DNA of 64,000 nt, taken from the NCBI GenBank assembly GCA_964537685.1, contig CAZICM010000029.1:1-64000 (forward strand), written 5' to 3'. How positions within the stretch are numbered: the stretch's first letter is position 1; every line of letters starts with the position of its first letter. Source of the DNA: CAZICM01 sp964537685. Lineage in GTDB: Bacteria > Myxococcota_A > Polyangia > Polyangiales > Polyangiaceae. The translations under genes were made by a program, and so were the position numbers. A model generated the notes under the pieces. It was not told where the DNA came from and did no database searches. It saw only the letters and a list, made by a program, of their open reading frames with translations. This document shows positions 17,662-26,984 of this stretch, piece after piece.

Positions 17662-19787
17662 ACAAAACGGGCGACGGCTTCCAGTAGCTTACTCTGGTCG
17701 AATCGCCCTTTCACGATGTATTCGTCGGCTCCTGACTTGGCCCCCGCCGAAATGTCCTCCGGCCGGTCCATGCTCGTCAATAAAATGACCGGTAAATTCT
17801 TTAGATTATCACTCGATCGAATTTTACGCACCAACTCAAACCCATCCATTCCGGGCATACGGACATCTGAAACGACCAAAGAAATCGGCATTTCATTTAA
17901 GACTTTCCACGCCTCCTGGCCATCTGGCTTCACCACGACTTCGTATCCAGCCGATTGCAAGGTCGTGCGCACCATTGTGCGGATCGACAATGAATCATCG
18001 ACAACCAAAATGCGGGGTGTTTCCTGGCTCCGGGCCGGCTCCGCCGAGCGCTGCCACGATTTACGGTCAAATAGGCTTGAAATATCGATGACGACCGCGG
18101 GTTTTCGATCATCCAGCACCGTAAATGCGCCGATACCCGTAACGCGCTTTAAATTCCAGGGCGGAGGATGCGTTGCAAAAAGCCTCTCCTCAAAAAGCTC
18201 GTCCACCCACAGGCCAATCGCTCTGCGCCCGTGCCTCATCCATACGATCGTGAGAGTCCGGCTTCCGGCGGATGGAATAGATAATGAGGGCCAAAGAGGC
18301 TCAATCCGCAAATGACCCCCCGCTTCGATATTTGCATAAAATTCATCTGAAATACAATGCAATTGATCGGCTTTGACCTGAAATACCTGTTCGATATGCT
18401 CCACGGGCAATACAAACTTATTGTTTCCCGAAGCGACCAAGAGCCCTCGCACCAGCGCGACATCCACGGGCACTTCCATGCGGAATGTCGTTCCTCCCAA
18501 TAGAGGCGGATGCCGCACTTCCACATGGCCGCCCAGCGTCCTTACCGTCTCGCGCACCACATCCAGCCCAACACCCCGCCCGCTCAGCGTGCTCACGCTC
18601 GAGGCCGTGGAAAACCCAGGGTGAAAAAGACAAGCGGACAGCTCTTCCACGCTCAGCGAGGCGGCCTGCTCCGGTTCCAGAAGACCTTGGCGCACCGCCT
18701 GAGTTCGAATACGTTCAGAATCGATTCCACGCCCATCGTCGCTAACTTCGATAATCGCCGTCGTGCCAGAAAGCCGCGCCCGAATCTGAACGATGCCAGT
18801 CCGGGCTTTGTTGCGCCGATCACGTTCAGATTGCGATTCAATACCATGGTCTATGGAATTGCGGATTAAATGCAGCATTGGATCTTTAATGCGATCCAAC
18901 ACATGGCGATCCAGTTCCAATTCGCCGATATCGGCCTGCAATTCGATACTTTTATTCAAGGCGTGGGCGGCTTCTGCCGCGGTTCTGCGCCATTGGGATA
19001 CAAGAAAATGAAGGGGAACCATTCGAAGTTTTTGCCCCGCGGAAAGCATGCGCTCCGCCATGGCAAGCATGGGTTCCACCGTATTTTGGCGCTGCCAGAA
19101 CAATTGCCGGAGTTCTTTTGAGCTCGTGTTTTCAACATGCGCAGCAATTTCACGATCGATGGTATTTACAAATTGATGAGATATAATCAGTTCCTTGACC
19201 GCATCCATGAGTTTATCGAGCCGGGCCAGATCAATGCGGGCCAATTTAGCTGCGGGCGCAGAGCGCTCGGCCTGGGATTGAGCTTGATTTACAGGCGTTT
19301 GAAGATCTTCATCCGGGGCGGGGTTGTCGTTTTGCGGCTCTGGGGACTTTAGGGATGGAGGGTTCTGATGGTTCTCTTCCGTATTGGCGCCCGGCGCTTG
19401 GCTCTGGGCGCTCTTCATTTGCTGCGCCAGTGCCGATGCTGCGTGGGGATCCCGTTTTTTTGCGACGACTTCCCCAATGATAGAAATGGCTTCGAATAAT
19501 CTTGAAATCGGTTTTAATTGCTCTTCGGGGCTACTCTCCGGCTCGAAACCGTGCAGCTCGTCCTCCATTGCATGAGCGAGCTCGACGATCGTTGTAAATC
19601 CGGTAATACGGGAAGAACCCTTGATGGTGTGGGCGATACGCGAAGCGGCTCTCAACAGCTCTGTTTGCCCCGCACCGGGCGTGTGCTGCATCTGATCCAG
19701 CAAGGCGCCGAGCGTATCGAGCAGCTCCAAGACTTCCGCCTGATACACGGAGAGCAGTTCGGGATCGATATCGTCGTGGCGTGTCAT
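17658..19787 (-). CDS. cheA: CheA-REC hybrid chemosensory histidine kinase
   Basis: Domains over 709 residues: HPt with phospho-acceptor His53 in AHTIKGSSR; an acidic/proline linker; a dimerisation segment; HATPase with NSIDHGIES, DDGRGID and GRGVGLDVV; a CheW-like domain; and a C-terminal REC domain (LVVDDSLSIRT, Asp in VVSDVRMPGMDG). The C-terminal receiver is typical of WspE/FrzE-type kinases in alternative-function chemosensory systems rather than flagellar CheA. No separate P2 domain is evident. It overlaps cheB and the preceding cheW by 4 bases on each side. Confidence 0.93.
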   Translation of the reverse strand: MTRHDDIDPELLSVYQAEVLELLDTLGALLDQMQHTPGAGQTELLRAASRIAHTIKGSSRITGFTTIVELAHAMEDELHGFEPESSPEEQLKPISRLFEAISIIGEVVAKKRDPHAASALAQQMKSAQSQAPGANTEENHQNPPSLKSPEPQNDNPAPDEDLQTPVNQAQSQAERSAPAAKLARIDLARLDKLMDAVKELIISHQFVNTIDREIAAHVENTSSKELRQLFWQRQNTVEPMLAMAERMLSAGQKLRMVPLHFLVSQWRRTAAEAAHALNKSIELQADIGELELDRHVLDRIKDPMLHLIRNSIDHGIESQSERDRRNKARTGIVQIRARLSGTTAIIEVSDDGRGIDSERIRTQAVRQGLLEPEQAASLSVEELSACLFHPGFSTASSVSTLSGRGVGLDVVRETVRTLGGHVEVRHPPLLGGTTFRMEVPVDVALVRGLLVASGNNKFVLPVEHIEQVFQVKADQLHCISDEFYANIEAGGHLRIEPLWPSLSIPSAGSRTLTIVWMRHGRRAIGLWVDELFEERLFATHPPPWNLKRVTGIGAFTVLDDRKPAVVIDISSLFDRKSWQRSAEPARSQETPRILVVDDSLSIRTMVRTTLQSAGYEVVVKPDGQEAWKVLNEMPISLVVSDVRMPGMDGFELVRKIRSSDNLKNLPVILLTSMDRPEDISAGAKSGADEYIVKGRFDQSKLLEAVARFV

Positions 19788-20362
19788 TCCGCGCCCTTCT
19801 CATCTGGAGGATTTGGCGTATGAGCTCCAAAACACAGCCGGGGATCGCCGAGCAGTTTGGGGATATTGAGAATCGTACAAAAATCCCGCGTGACATAAAG
19901 GGTTTCGGCAGGCAGCCGGGAATTGTTTTGAGCGATGGCCGTATCAATATCATCGGCATGGATCGCGCGAAATCCGATGCAATGGTCAGCCAATACGCCA
20001 ATATCCCCCTCCTTTCCGCTGAGAATGACCAAACAGCTTTTTGTGAGCGGTGCCTGAATGCCCAGCCATTGAGCTAGATCGATAACGCTGACAATTTGAG
20101 CGTGCAGGCAAACCACACCCGCGAACCAGCGAGGCATTCCAAAGAGTGCGGTCACTGGGGGAGGTGTTGCCAGCTCCCGGACATAATCGATGGGCAATCC
20201 AATCATTTGATCACCCAAATTGATGAGGACAGCATGGAACAGCAATTCCCGCTCGGACGGCGCATCGAGCGGGCGGGCTAAGTCTTTGGCCCGTGCCTCA
20301 AAAAGCCGAAGAAGTGCCTGGTTATCATCGCCGTTATCATCGTCGGCCTTTTCGGTGCTCAT
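19784..20362 (-). CDS. CheW-like coupling protein (second copy, WspD-like)
   Basis: The 192-residue protein has a CheW fold (FHAVLINLGDQMIGLPIDYVRELATPPPVTALFGMPRWFAGVVCLHAQIVSVIDLAQWLG) after a 40-residue N-terminal extension. It couples receptors to CheA. It overlaps cheA by 4 bases and cheR by 4 bases, lying exactly where wspD sits in Wsp operons. Confidence 0.88.
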   Translation of the reverse strand: MSTEKADDDNGDDNQALLRLFEARAKDLARPLDAPSERELLFHAVLINLGDQMIGLPIDYVRELATPPPVTALFGMPRWFAGVVCLHAQIVSVIDLAQWLGIQAPLTKSCLVILSGKEGDIGVLADHCIGFRAIHADDIDTAIAQNNSRLPAETLYVTRDFCTILNIPKLLGDPRLCFGAHTPNPPDEKGAE

Positions 20363-21717
20363 TGCAGCATCCTCAGATCAGTCACGATCGCATTGGCAAG
20401 CTCACCCGCTGTGGTTTTCCCATCATCGAGCAGGCATGCCGGCGCGAGTCCGGCAAGCCTTCGCGTGAGATCTTGGAGCTGAAGCGCGGCCTGTTTTGGA
20501 AGCCCGATCATGCGGAGCGAAACAGCGAGCCAATAACGCCCCGTGATATGATCGGGCTGTTCGAAAATAAGCCGGCGCAGGTCCGAGAGCGCTTCTTGAT
20601 AATGTCCCGCCGCCAAAAACAATTGACCCCGCGCGAGCCGAACGGGGCTTTCATGCGGATGCGCTTCAAGGAGTGAGCTTGTCTCGCGAATTGCCTCGTC
20701 GAGGCGGCCTTGGTCTCCCAGCGAAAGCGCCTGCCGAAGCCGCTGCTCAACGGGCTTTTCTGTAGTGCCCCAATATTTGGCCGGCTCATTGGTGTGGGCT
20801 GCGGCAGGAACCGCTAACGTGGAAGCGCGGCGCGGCTGGCGTTTGGGTTTTGAAATTGGCTTGGCCGGCTCCTCACTGGGAAAGACCGGCGGCGCTTGCA
20901 AAGCCAACGGATCGCGGGCGATTTCGGTTGAATTGGAACCCGGCGTGAACAAGCCATATTCGCCTTCATATCTCGGCTGAAACAATTGAGTGGAGGGGCG
21001 GCCATCCCCCGCACTCTGAACGAGCAGCCCATTCGGCTTCAAAATACGAACGAATTGTTCGTGAATTCGATGTGTTGAAAGCGGATCGAAATAGATTGCC
21101 ACATTCCGGAAAAGAATACAGTCCACAGAGCTTTCGCGGAATTGGGCAAGGCGTTCTTGCAAAGACTCTTCAAAAAATTCAACGCGCCCGCGTATCCCGT
21201 TGTCGAGTTGCCATTCGTGCCCTTCGAGGCCAACAAAATGATCCCGCAGGAGCCAAGGCGGAGCCGAACGGAATGACCATTGACGGTAGATCCCCCGCCT
21301 CGCCCGGTCGAGCGCCTCGCGGTTCAGATCGCTCGCAATAATGCGGGCCCGGTCTCCTAGCTCCGGTGCCAGGCGTGCAAGCATAATGGCTAGAGAATAA
21401 GGCTCTTCGCCGCTCGCGCATCCTGCTGACCAAATAAGCGGCCTGTATTGTTCCGCGTGATAAATTCCTATGAGATGGTTTAAAATTCGATCAAAATGAT
21501 AACTATCCCGGAGAAAATAAGTCTCTCCAACGGTGAGACATCCCGCCAATCGCCTTAAAATGACCGGATCAGCCGCGAGCCCTGCTTCGAAACCCCCCGG
21601 AGGCACTTTGTATTCGGCGCAAATGGCCGCGATTGCCGCGGGAAGATCGGTCTTCCATCCGGGCAGTGGGACAAGCCCGAAAAGCTCATTTAGTTTTTCG
21701 ATCGTCCACTCATACAT
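20359..21717 (-). CDS. cheR: CheR methyltransferase with C-terminal TPR repeats (WspC-like)
   Basis: The 452-residue protein has a CheR SAM-dependent methyltransferase domain. Visible motifs are LTVGETYFLRD, then WSAGCASGEEPYSLAIML for SAM binding, and ILFRNVAIYF. A proline-rich linker and two or three TPR-like helices (about 330-440, QALSLGDQGRLDEAI, ARGQLFLAAGHYQEAL) follow. It methylates receptor glutamates. The ATG at 21717 is preferred because GAGGGAAAG lies just upstream; the frame opens 21 bases earlier. It overlaps the preceding cheW by 8 bases. CheR-TPR is characteristic of WspC and related systems. Confidence 0.9.
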   Translation of the reverse strand: MYEWTIEKLNELFGLVPLPGWKTDLPAAIAAICAEYKVPPGGFEAGLAADPVILRRLAGCLTVGETYFLRDSYHFDRILNHLIGIYHAEQYRPLIWSAGCASGEEPYSLAIMLARLAPELGDRARIIASDLNREALDRARRGIYRQWSFRSAPPWLLRDHFVGLEGHEWQLDNGIRGRVEFFEESLQERLAQFRESSVDCILFRNVAIYFDPLSTHRIHEQFVRILKPNGLLVQSAGDGRPSTQLFQPRYEGEYGLFTPGSNSTEIARDPLALQAPPVFPSEEPAKPISKPKRQPRRASTLAVPAAAHTNEPAKYWGTTEKPVEQRLRQALSLGDQGRLDEAIRETSSLLEAHPHESPVRLARGQLFLAAGHYQEALSDLRRLIFEQPDHITGRYWLAVSLRMIGLPKQAALQLQDLTRRLAGLAPACLLDDGKTTAGELANAIVTDLRMLQ

Positions 21718-22249
21718 CGCGGCTTTCCCTCGCTGCAATGTCCGGGATATCTGAGAAGGCGATCATCGCTTCAATTCCGATAATATAGACGATCTCGCCG
21801 TTCTGATGAATCGAACCAATAAAATAGTTTGTGTAGGGTATCTCTTGTGGATTATCCAAGATCTCGCTGCATTTGATTTTAGAAGGGCCATGTATTGTTT
21901 GAACTAAAAATCCGATCAAATTGTTTTTAGACTTGCAAATGACAATTCGATCGGCTGCTGCCTGATTATATTCAGATTGGCCGAGGCGCAGCCCCACATG
22001 AAGGATAGGTACCGCGTGTGTATGCCAATCAAGCTGCCCCGCGATCCAGGGCGGCGTATCGGGCAAAGGATGCAGAAGAGCGGCAAGCTCGGCGCGGACA
22101 ACGGCCTCCAGCGGAAAGGCGATTCTTAGAGCACCCGCTTGGCACTCCAAGATTTCAAGCCACTCGCCGGATGGTTTAGACAGGCCCAGCAGCGTGCGAA
22201 TTTCACGCGCCCGCCGCTCATGCATCGCTAGCTCATCGCGTAGATGCAT
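21710..22249 (-). CDS. CheW-like coupling protein (first copy, WspB-like)
   Basis: The 179-residue protein has a CheW-like beta-barrel region from about residue 30 (LEILECQAGALRIAFPLEAVVRAE, then DTPPWIAGQLDWHTHAVPILHVG). It lacks the most conserved hydrophobic surface of flagellar CheW but matches the coupling family. It lies 7 bases after the chemoreceptor stop. Two CheW proteins in one operon match the Wsp layout. Confidence 0.82.
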   Translation of the reverse strand: MHLRDELAMHERRAREIRTLLGLSKPSGEWLEILECQAGALRIAFPLEAVVRAELAALLHPLPDTPPWIAGQLDWHTHAVPILHVGLRLGQSEYNQAAADRIVICKSKNNLIGFLVQTIHGPSKIKCSEILDNPQEIPYTNYFIGSIHQNGEIVYIIGIEAMIAFSDIPDIAARESRDV

Positions 22250-22256
22250 GGCGTCC

Positions 22257-24218
22257 TCATGTCGCGGCGGACTGGGCCTTTTTGGGTTCGCCGGTGGTGT
22301 AACGGTTCGCCAAGTTGTGCAGGTGAGAGCCCAGCCTGTTCAGGTTGGATGCAGCCGTCTCCAATTGTTTTGCAGTGGCCGCAGAGTCGCGTCCAGACTG
22401 CGTCAAATTGCCAATCGCTTGTGCAATTTGCCCAATGCCGGCGGCCTGCTGCGACGCGCCCGCGGCGATCTGCCGCGATCGATCTGCGCTTTCTTCGAGC
22501 GCGGATGACAGCTCGTCGATAACGCCTCTCACATTCTGCATAACCTTCGCGCTCTCCGAAGCCTTTTGGCTTCCCTCTTCCGCCGCGCTTACGGCCTCAT
22601 CGGTTGCCCGCTGAATGTCGAGCAAAATGCGCTTGATCTGCTGCGTTGAACGCTTGCTCTGCTCGGCCAGCCGCCGCATCTCCACGGCGACGACAGAAAA
22701 TCCCCTGCCATGATCGCCGGCCTTCGCGGCCTCGATGCTCGCATTCACCGCGAGCAAATTGGACTGCTCCGCAATCTCTGAAACGGCTTCAACGATCTCG
22801 GCGATCTGCGCTCCCTGTTCGCGAAGCCGGCGGTTTTTGTGGGCTAGGTCTTGAACCTTTGACTGAACGTTTTCGACGACTTCCACGGCCGTATCCACGG
22901 CGCTTACGCCTCTTCGTCCGACGGTTGCCGCATTCTCTGCGGCCTGCACAACCTGACGGGCGCTGTCCGAGGATGAGCGGCTCGTTTGGCTTAATTCCTC
23001 GGTGGTTGTGCTTACCTCGGTGACCGTCGATGCTTGTTCGGACGCGGCCGCCGCAGACTCTTTCGCGCTCGTTGCGATCTCGGCGGCACTCGCCGCGAGC
23101 GCATTCACACCATCCTGAAGCTCCAAGGTCATACGCCTTAGATTCTCGGTCATCGTTCGGAATGAAGATGCAAGCGCGCCGACTTCGTCGTCTTTGTTTT
23201 CGACGGCAACCGTGGTGGACAAATCACCGTCGCCGATTCGCTTGGCAACGTCCGCAAGCTTGCGCACGGGGCGTGACAGGGAGCCCGAGAGAACGAATCC
23301 GGCCAGGCCGGCGATCAAGGTGCAGAAAGCGGCGATCGCCAAGACCGTTGCGCGAAGGGAATCCGCTGCATCGAGAGCTTCGTTGATATCGATTTCCGTG
23401 ACCAGCCTCCATGGCACGTTGAGGCGCTGAAACTCGTTGAATGCCACGTAGCCCACCACATCGTGGTTCCGGTAGTCCCTCCAAATTCCTGAGTCCTCGC
23501 TGCCTTTAACGACGCTTTGCTCGTAGGCGCCGGCATTGGTTTTCAGCTTGAATTCAGCATCCGTTATGAAGCGCGACGGTGACAGGAAAAGGCCGTCGGT
23601 ATCGATGATGTAAGTCTCGCCGGTTTCACCGAGCCCGCGCCGGTCGATGAGAAGCTCGTGAATAGATTCGGCGCTGGCCTCGCCCACAATCATTCCGATG
23701 CGGTTTCCCGTGGCTGTGTCCCGCACGGGCACGCTCACATGGAAGACCTCTATTTCGTTCTCGTTGCGCCGCATCGTTCCCGTTCGGATGCGTTCGAGCG
23801 AATCGTCGAACCAAGCCTCCTTGGCCACGTTCGTGCCCAGAAGCGCCGAACTCGACGACGCAATAATCTGACCGTTGAGGGTCACCGCCGAGATCGCCGT
23901 AAACCGGCTCTGTTTCACGAGATCCTTAAGATTTGAGGATATTGCTTCGCTGTCGTCTTTGCCTTCGATCAGAGCATCACGCATGTCGCGCCGCGTGCTG
24001 ATTTGGCCGAGCTGCCAAGTGCGCATCGTGAGCATCGTGACCACATGGGCTTCGCGCGATTCACCAATGGCTCTCACCTTCGCCAGCGCGGCTTCCTTCA
24101 GCGCATCGGCGGACGCCTTGTATGCGAGCGCGCCGAGCGTCCCAATCGAGGCCGCCACAAGAAAACCGATAACCGCAGTGATTCGTCCCCGGAGTGAGCG
24201 TTGAAAAAAAAACTGCAT
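22257..24218 (-). CDS. Methyl-accepting chemotaxis protein with dCache-type sensor
   Basis: The 653-residue receptor has TM1 (about 10-30), a periplasmic double-Cache-like sensor domain (about 35-285), TM2 (about 290-313), a HAMP domain and the MCP signalling domain. The hairpin tip is EIAEQSNLLAVNASIEAAKAG with GRGFSVVAVEMRRLAEQS beyond it. Cache domains bind small metabolites such as amino acids or organic acids; the ligand is unknown. It is the only receptor in the cluster, starts 60 bases after the REC-hemerythrin gene, and should feed CheW/CheA here. Confidence 0.92.
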   Translation of the reverse strand: MQFFFQRSLRGRITAVIGFLVAASIGTLGALAYKASADALKEAALAKVRAIGESREAHVVTMLTMRTWQLGQISTRRDMRDALIEGKDDSEAISSNLKDLVKQSRFTAISAVTLNGQIIASSSSALLGTNVAKEAWFDDSLERIRTGTMRRNENEIEVFHVSVPVRDTATGNRIGMIVGEASAESIHELLIDRRGLGETGETYIIDTDGLFLSPSRFITDAEFKLKTNAGAYEQSVVKGSEDSGIWRDYRNHDVVGYVAFNEFQRLNVPWRLVTEIDINEALDAADSLRATVLAIAAFCTLIAGLAGFVLSGSLSRPVRKLADVAKRIGDGDLSTTVAVENKDDEVGALASSFRTMTENLRRMTLELQDGVNALAASAAEIATSAKESAAAASEQASTVTEVSTTTEELSQTSRSSSDSARQVVQAAENAATVGRRGVSAVDTAVEVVENVQSKVQDLAHKNRRLREQGAQIAEIVEAVSEIAEQSNLLAVNASIEAAKAGDHGRGFSVVAVEMRRLAEQSKRSTQQIKRILLDIQRATDEAVSAAEEGSQKASESAKVMQNVRGVIDELSSALEESADRSRQIAAGASQQAAGIGQIAQAIGNLTQSGRDSAATAKQLETAASNLNRLGSHLHNLANRYTTGEPKKAQSAAT

Positions 24219-24278
24219 AGATCCTCGTCTCTTTTCAGCGGGTCGTTAAAACAAAGGCATCCCAACGGTTCTTACGGC

Positions 24279-25133
24279 TCATTCAGCGGACGAAAATTCC
24301 ATGTCGCTTCCAAGCATGTGCTCCATCACGAGCTCACGCAGATGCCGCGTCGCGCTCAGCACTTCAGCCATATTTGCCGCATCGATCTGCTTTGAGATCG
24401 GCGTCATCTCCTTGAGCATCTCCACATGCTCTGAACGGTGCTCTTCAAGCCGCGTGTCGCTGCGCTCGCGCATGTAGCGATCTTCCGTCGCCAAATGAAA
24501 GCGCATGAAAACCAACAGCTCGGCGGCCGATTCCTTGAGATCGCGGCGCAGTGCCACACGCGCTTCAAGCTCTTCGGGGCTCTGGGTAAGCACACTGATC
24601 CGGTTCAGCATCTGCGTGATGCGGCGGTGCTGTTCATCCAGTTCTTCGATGCCGACCGACGGGGGTTCGGGAAGCGTCGGGGCTATATTCCTCGATGACA
24701 TCCGCATGGATTCGGGATGCGTGTGCTGAGGAAGAAATGGTGAAACGAGCCGGTCAAAATCCTTGAGAAAGGCCATGCGGTTGCCCGTTTTTGAAATGGC
24801 GCCGACGACGGCGCACTCCTTGGCGAGCTGCGCAAGCTGGTCTGCATCGATCTCCGAATGAAAAATGACCGGCACGCTTGCCGTCACGGGGTTCTGAGCG
24901 AGGAGCCTGGCGAGCCGGTCACCCGACAGCCCTGGCATTCGGATATCCAGCAAGAGGGCGTTGGGTTTTTCGCGCATCACCACGCGGCTTGCACCGAAGG
25001 AGCGGGCTAGGGCGATGACCTCGTACCCGGCCTGCGTTAGCCATTCGGTGACTGCATCCAAAACCGTCGGGGAATCGTCGATGAAAACGATCTTTCCCTT
25101 GGATTTCGCCTGGCCATTTGCATCCGCTATCAT
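24279..25133 (-). CDS. Response regulator fused to a bacteriohemerythrin domain
   Basis: The 284-residue protein has a REC domain (VFIDDSPTVLDAV; Asp in LLLDIRMPGLSG; KTG where KP is usual) followed by a hemerythrin domain from about 160. All seven di-iron ligands can be assigned: His in LDEQH, His and Glu in RFHLATED, two His in EEHRSEH, and His and Asp in MEHMLGSD. Hemerythrin domains bind O2 or NO, so this links phosphorelay to oxygen or redox state. It is the first gene of the chemosensory operon and has no DNA-binding or cyclase output. Whether CheA phosphorylates it is inference. Confidence 0.9.
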   Translation of the reverse strand: MIADANGQAKSKGKIVFIDDSPTVLDAVTEWLTQAGYEVIALARSFGASRVVMREKPNALLLDIRMPGLSGDRLARLLAQNPVTASVPVIFHSEIDADQLAQLAKECAVVGAISKTGNRMAFLKDFDRLVSPFLPQHTHPESMRMSSRNIAPTLPEPPSVGIEELDEQHRRITQMLNRISVLTQSPEELEARVALRRDLKESAAELLVFMRFHLATEDRYMRERSDTRLEEHRSEHVEMLKEMTPISKQIDAANMAEVLSATRHLRELVMEHMLGSDMEFSSAE

Positions 25134-25536
25134 TTCGGCCCCAGCATTGCGTTTATGAATTAAAAATTATCTGATGAGAGATAAATGAATTGTAATAAGC
25201 CAATTAAAAAATGGCTGAAAAATAGGCTTCTCCAATGAAGATTACATATTCTTTAATGAGCAGATGGATTGACCTATGAGTGTATATGTCCTCAATGCGA
25301 GAGAATTGATATTCCCGAAAACCAGGCCACTTATTTGTGGCGGCACTTTCCTCCGAAGCGGCCATGCATCATGCGAAAAAAAAACGCTGCATGTAGGCAT
25401 CATAAATCAGATTGAATTGATATAAAAAACGAATGTATTAATGCCACCGCCATGCTCATTGAAGACAAAAATTGCACCGGCACACCCGTCCCCAGGACCA
25501 TTCAATTTGCGATAGCGTGAGCGCGGGAGGCCCCGT
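25134..25536. promoter_or_regulatory. AT-rich divergent region between the chemosensory operon and the GH13 gene
   Basis: This 403-base gap has no gene and is much richer in A/T than its flanks. It should carry the promoters of both divergent transcripts. A possible plus-strand sigma-70 pair is TTGAAT (25412-25417) and TATTAA (25436-25441) with an 18-base spacer. An imperfect hairpin lies at 25363-25393. Confidence 0.45.
25363..25393. other. Imperfect hairpin with an A9 loop
   Basis: CATGCA (25363-25368) and GCG (25373-25375) pair with CGCTGCATG (25385-25393), leaving a 4-base TCAT bulge and a loop of nine A. The function is unknown; it may be an operator or part of a leader. Confidence 0.35.
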
Positions 25537-26970
25537 TTGATTCTGTTTGAGTGGAATACCCGCGTGCACGGAAAACGCTTTGATCAGATATCCGATCAAG
25601 AGCTTTCAGAGCTGCGCGCCCTGGGATTTGACTGGATTTGGATGATGGGTATATGGCGCATCAGCCCCGCGGTGCTCGCCATTTCAAAGCGTTTTGGCCA
25701 CGACTACGAGGGCTCTCCCTATGCGATTGCGGACTACGACGTCAGCCCGCTTCTTGGCGGAGAAAAAGCCTTCCGCGATTTCGTGCGGCGCGCCCATGGG
25801 CAGGGTTTGCGCGTGATGGCGGATTTTGTGCCCAACCACCTGGCCGTTGACAGCCCGCTCATCGATGCTCACCCGGAATGGGTTATCCACAGCAATCCAA
25901 GCCTTCGCGACGAGCGGCCAGAGGATTATTTCGATCATCCCAAAGGACGCTTGGCCCATGGAAAAGACCCGTATTTTTCAGGCTGGGTGGACACGGTGCA
26001 ATTGGATTACTCGCATCCTGGGCTGCGGGCGCACATGATTCATCTTCTTCGCCGCTTGGCTACACTTGTCGATGGGCTGCGCTGCGATATGGCGATGCTT
26101 ATTCTTCGCGATCAGGTGAAAAGCCAGTGGTTCCCGCGCGTTCCGGCCACCGAGTTCGACAAGCATTTTCCCGGAGAATTTTGGCCCATTGCCATTGAAT
26201 CCGTGCGGGCCGAGCGGCCTGATTTTGTATTCATGGCCGAAGTCTATTGGGACAAAGAAGCCTATCTCCAAGAGCTTGGCTTTGACTTTACCTACAATAA
26301 AAAGCTCTACGATATGCTTGCGCATCATACAAATACCATTGAATTGACTGGATACCTTTCGGGCATTCCCGAAAAATACCTTCGGCATTGCACCCATTTT
26401 CTTGAAAATCATGATGAGGAACGCGCTGCCGAGCGTTTTGGAGCGCGCACCAGACCTTGTGCATTGCTGAGTTACACGATTCCCGGCGCCGTTTTTGTTC
26501 ACCAGGGCCAAATGGAGGGGTATTCGGAAAAACTCCCGGTGCAGCGTGTGCGGCCATTGCGTAAAGAGCATCCCGACCGGCGGCTCCTGGCATTCTATGC
26601 ACGTCTATTGTGGTGTGTAAAAGATCCAATCTTTCGAATTGGCGAATTTCGGGTTCTCCACGAACGGAATGGACTGGTTTTGTTTTGCCGGACGCTCGGA
26701 AATCGCCGGGTGTTGGTCGGGGTAGATCCGGCTCGGGAGCCCGCCGCTTCAAACCCTCCCATTGAGATCGCGCTCAGGGAATTATCCGGTGCTGCTCATC
26801 ATCGGGATCCGGCCGAAGCAGAGCTCCGGCCCATCCGCAAGGCATTTGATCTCTGGAATGCCGAGGAGATTCATGCCGAATGCAGCGCCGGCGTTTTGAG
26901 ACTTTTGGAAGGCTGCATCAAAAGCTATCGCGAGAACGGTGGATTTATGATCGAATTGCATTGCGATTAA
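25537..26970 (+). CDS. GH13 (alpha-amylase superfamily) glycoside hydrolase or transferase
   Basis: The 477-residue cytoplasmic enzyme has the four GH13 regions: DFVPNH (I), GLRCDMAM with the nucleophile Asp (II), FMAEVYWD with the acid/base Glu (III) and FLENHDEE with the third Asp (IV). There is no signal peptide or carbohydrate-binding module. The start is TTG at 25537 with GGGAGG 6 bases upstream. It stands alone, so the substrate (maltodextrin, trehalose or sucrose-type) cannot be fixed. The C-terminal beta domain has diverged. Confidence 0.87.
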   Translation: MILFEWNTRVHGKRFDQISDQELSELRALGFDWIWMMGIWRISPAVLAISKRFGHDYEGSPYAIADYDVSPLLGGEKAFRDFVRRAHGQGLRVMADFVPNHLAVDSPLIDAHPEWVIHSNPSLRDERPEDYFDHPKGRLAHGKDPYFSGWVDTVQLDYSHPGLRAHMIHLLRRLATLVDGLRCDMAMLILRDQVKSQWFPRVPATEFDKHFPGEFWPIAIESVRAERPDFVFMAEVYWDKEAYLQELGFDFTYNKKLYDMLAHHTNTIELTGYLSGIPEKYLRHCTHFLENHDEERAAERFGARTRPCALLSYTIPGAVFVHQGQMEGYSEKLPVQRVRPLRKEHPDRRLLAFYARLLWCVKDPIFRIGEFRVLHERNGLVLFCRTLGNRRVLVGVDPAREPAASNPPIEIALRELSGAAHHRDPAEAELRPIRKAFDLWNAEEIHAECSAGVLRLLEGCIKSYRENGGFMIELHCD

Positions 26971-26984
26971 GTGAAATTGTGCAG

